Source: Paludibacteraceae bacterium
Lineage (GTDB): Bacteria; Bacteroidota; Bacteroidia; Bacteroidales; Paludibacteraceae
DNA length: 64,000 bases
Direction: 5' to 3'
NCBI GenBank assembly: GCA_017447875.1
Contig: JAFSMP010000033.1
Span: forward strand, 1-64,000
Under the pieces are notes generated by a model. The model saw only the letters and a program-made list of their open reading frames with translations. It had not been told where the DNA came from and ran no database searches. Each line of letters starts with the position of its first letter. The stretch's first letter is position 1. The position numbers and the translations under genes were made by a program. Below are positions 63,318 to 64,000 of this stretch, one piece after another.

Positions 63318-64000
63318 CGCCAAGTCCGGCATCGATAAACTCAGCCCGTACACCGTGGGTCTTAAGACCCAACTGCACAAACAGGTGATCCAGTACGTGG
63401 TATTTCATCACAAACTGCATATAGCACCAGCCATCCTGATAATTGCTGGCTTTCGAGAAATCATAACCGTAGAAGACACCGCGGTTCAAGGACTTACCGT
63501 TATCATCCGCTGCCTTTGCCTCTTTGTACGGTTCTAAGTTCTTGACCGGATCGAAGATATAGAATCCGACATGAATACCGGCGGTCAGATGACCGATGAT
63601 GAACTCCGGCTGGATACTGAAACCTACGCGGAAACAGTTCTTGATATCGCTTTTTTTCAGATAGGTCTTACCGAAATAGGTGGGAGTTGCCCCCTCATTA
63701 CCCGGTTCATTGATAAAATCCTTACTTACACAGGCATAATAACCGTCGTAGAACGCATCGAATCCACCACCGATACGGAAGATACTCACCGGCACCCAGT
63801 ACGCAGCAGCCTTCAGCGTCGCAACACCGAAGAACTTCTGACCGTTCATGTTGTCCTTGTAGTAATTCTGCTTCGCGCCACCCGTCGCACTGATCTCCAC
63901 TGCCCAGGCTTTTTCCACCTCTTCGTGTAACTCCTTGGTGGTCATCCGCTTCGGAGTACTCTGAGTATTCTGCGTATTCGGAGTACTCGGATGGTATCTG
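63307..64000 (-). CDS. Outer-membrane protein, acyloxyacyl hydrolase/PagL-like (partial)
   Basis: The frame is open to the window edge, so the start is outside. The visible part begins with a linker RYHPSTPNTQNTQSTPKRMT, encoded by a 9-nt repeat array, then barrel-like strands: KFFGVATLKAAAYWVPVSIF, CFRVGFSIQPEFIIGHLTAG, YMQFVMKYHVLDHLFVQLGL and the last KTHGVRAEFIDAGLGVSF. The last two strands resemble Bacteroidota proteins annotated as acyloxyacyl hydrolases (lipid A deacylase-like), but catalytic residues cannot be confirmed. Confidence 0.55.
   Translation of the reverse strand, partial: RYHPSTPNTQNTQSTPKRMTTKELHEEVEKAWAVEISATGGAKQNYYKDNMNGQKFFGVATLKAAAYWVPVSIFRIGGGFDAFYDGYYACVSKDFINEPGNEGATPTYFGKTYLKKSDIKNCFRVGFSIQPEFIIGHLTAGIHVGFYIFDPVKNLEPYKEAKAADDNGKSLNRGVFYGYDFSKASNYQDGWCYMQFVMKYHVLDHLFVQLGLKTHGVRAEFIDAGLGVSF
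63952..63996. repeat. Nonamer array in the linker of the outer-membrane protein
   Basis: 9-nt units: CGGAGTACT, CTGAGTATT, CTGCGTATT, CGGAGTACT, CGGATGGTA; each gives a tripeptide in the minus-strand frame (pattern S/N-T-P/Q). Confidence 0.72.

Overview
The window looks like a chromosomal segment of an uncultured or little-studied member of the order Bacteroidales (phylum Bacteroidota). The signs are: 17 promoters of the Bacteroidota type (a TTG-containing -33 box and a TAnnTTTGCA -7 box at almost invariant spacing), no Shine-Dalgarno dependence, the type IX secretion genes porU and porV, a Bacteroidota-style LptD, a membrane-anchored regulator with a C-terminal helix-turn-helix, a GH3-family protein and pyruvate phosphate dikinase. 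The type IX genes argue against most gut Bacteroides; a steroid-reductase cluster near the right end suggests an intestinal host. The family cannot be fixed from the sequence alone.

Layout. 0-0.6 kb: the end of a small lipoprotein gene and a 125-residue hypothetical, closed by a terminator. 0.8-8.7 kb: one tight forward operon (nitroreductase, pdxA, alaS, GtrA-like, guanine deaminase, lipoate ligase-like, aminotransferase). 8.7-14.1 kb: a CYTH protein, tRNA-Ser(GCT) with a duplicated 3' end and terminator, a membrane PH-like protein with an unlisted 37-residue upstream ORF, a membrane-bound regulator, ApbE and two related outer-membrane-type proteins. 14.2-19.9 kb: murC-ftsQ-ftsA-ftsZ and a membrane protein. 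19.9-27.1 kb: DedA, an ion antiporter, LepA, a HAD phosphatase and a D-lactate-dehydrogenase-like FAD/Fe-S enzyme. 27.2-33.2 kb: an AT-richer accessory island with a BRO-N protein, a 44-residue rubredoxin, a regulator-like protein, an antitoxin next to a frameshifted YoeB-like toxin, and four tandem paralogues of an unrecognised secreted family. 33.3-43.9 kb: ppdK, an LPP20-like/PEGA/DUF349/FtsE/SufE series, aroK and ispF. 43.9-53.8 kb: porV, porU, a degenerate fumarylacetoacetase-fold protein, der, an FKBP and LptD. 54-58.2 kb: GH3, HAD, acyltransferase, EamA transporter. 58.3-61.1 kb: steroid 5-alpha-reductase, old-yellow-enzyme reductase and short-chain dehydrogenase under one promoter. 61.1-64 kb: a glycosyltransferase, a TPR-like protein and a partial outer-membrane protein.

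Two features stand out. First, short degenerate tandem arrays with an exact 7-nt period (11 loci) or 9-nt period (2 loci) occur between genes and in frame inside conserved genes (pdxA, alaS, the FAD/Fe-S gene, EamA, signal peptides), and even supply start or stop codons at the murC/ftsQ, ftsQ/ftsA and alaS boundaries. Two of these arrays belong to a larger element of about 100 bp, once intergenic and once in frame in pdxA. Second, the 5-alpha-reductase/OYE/SDR trio resembles gene sets that gut Bacteroidales use for bile acid and steroid A-ring conversion.
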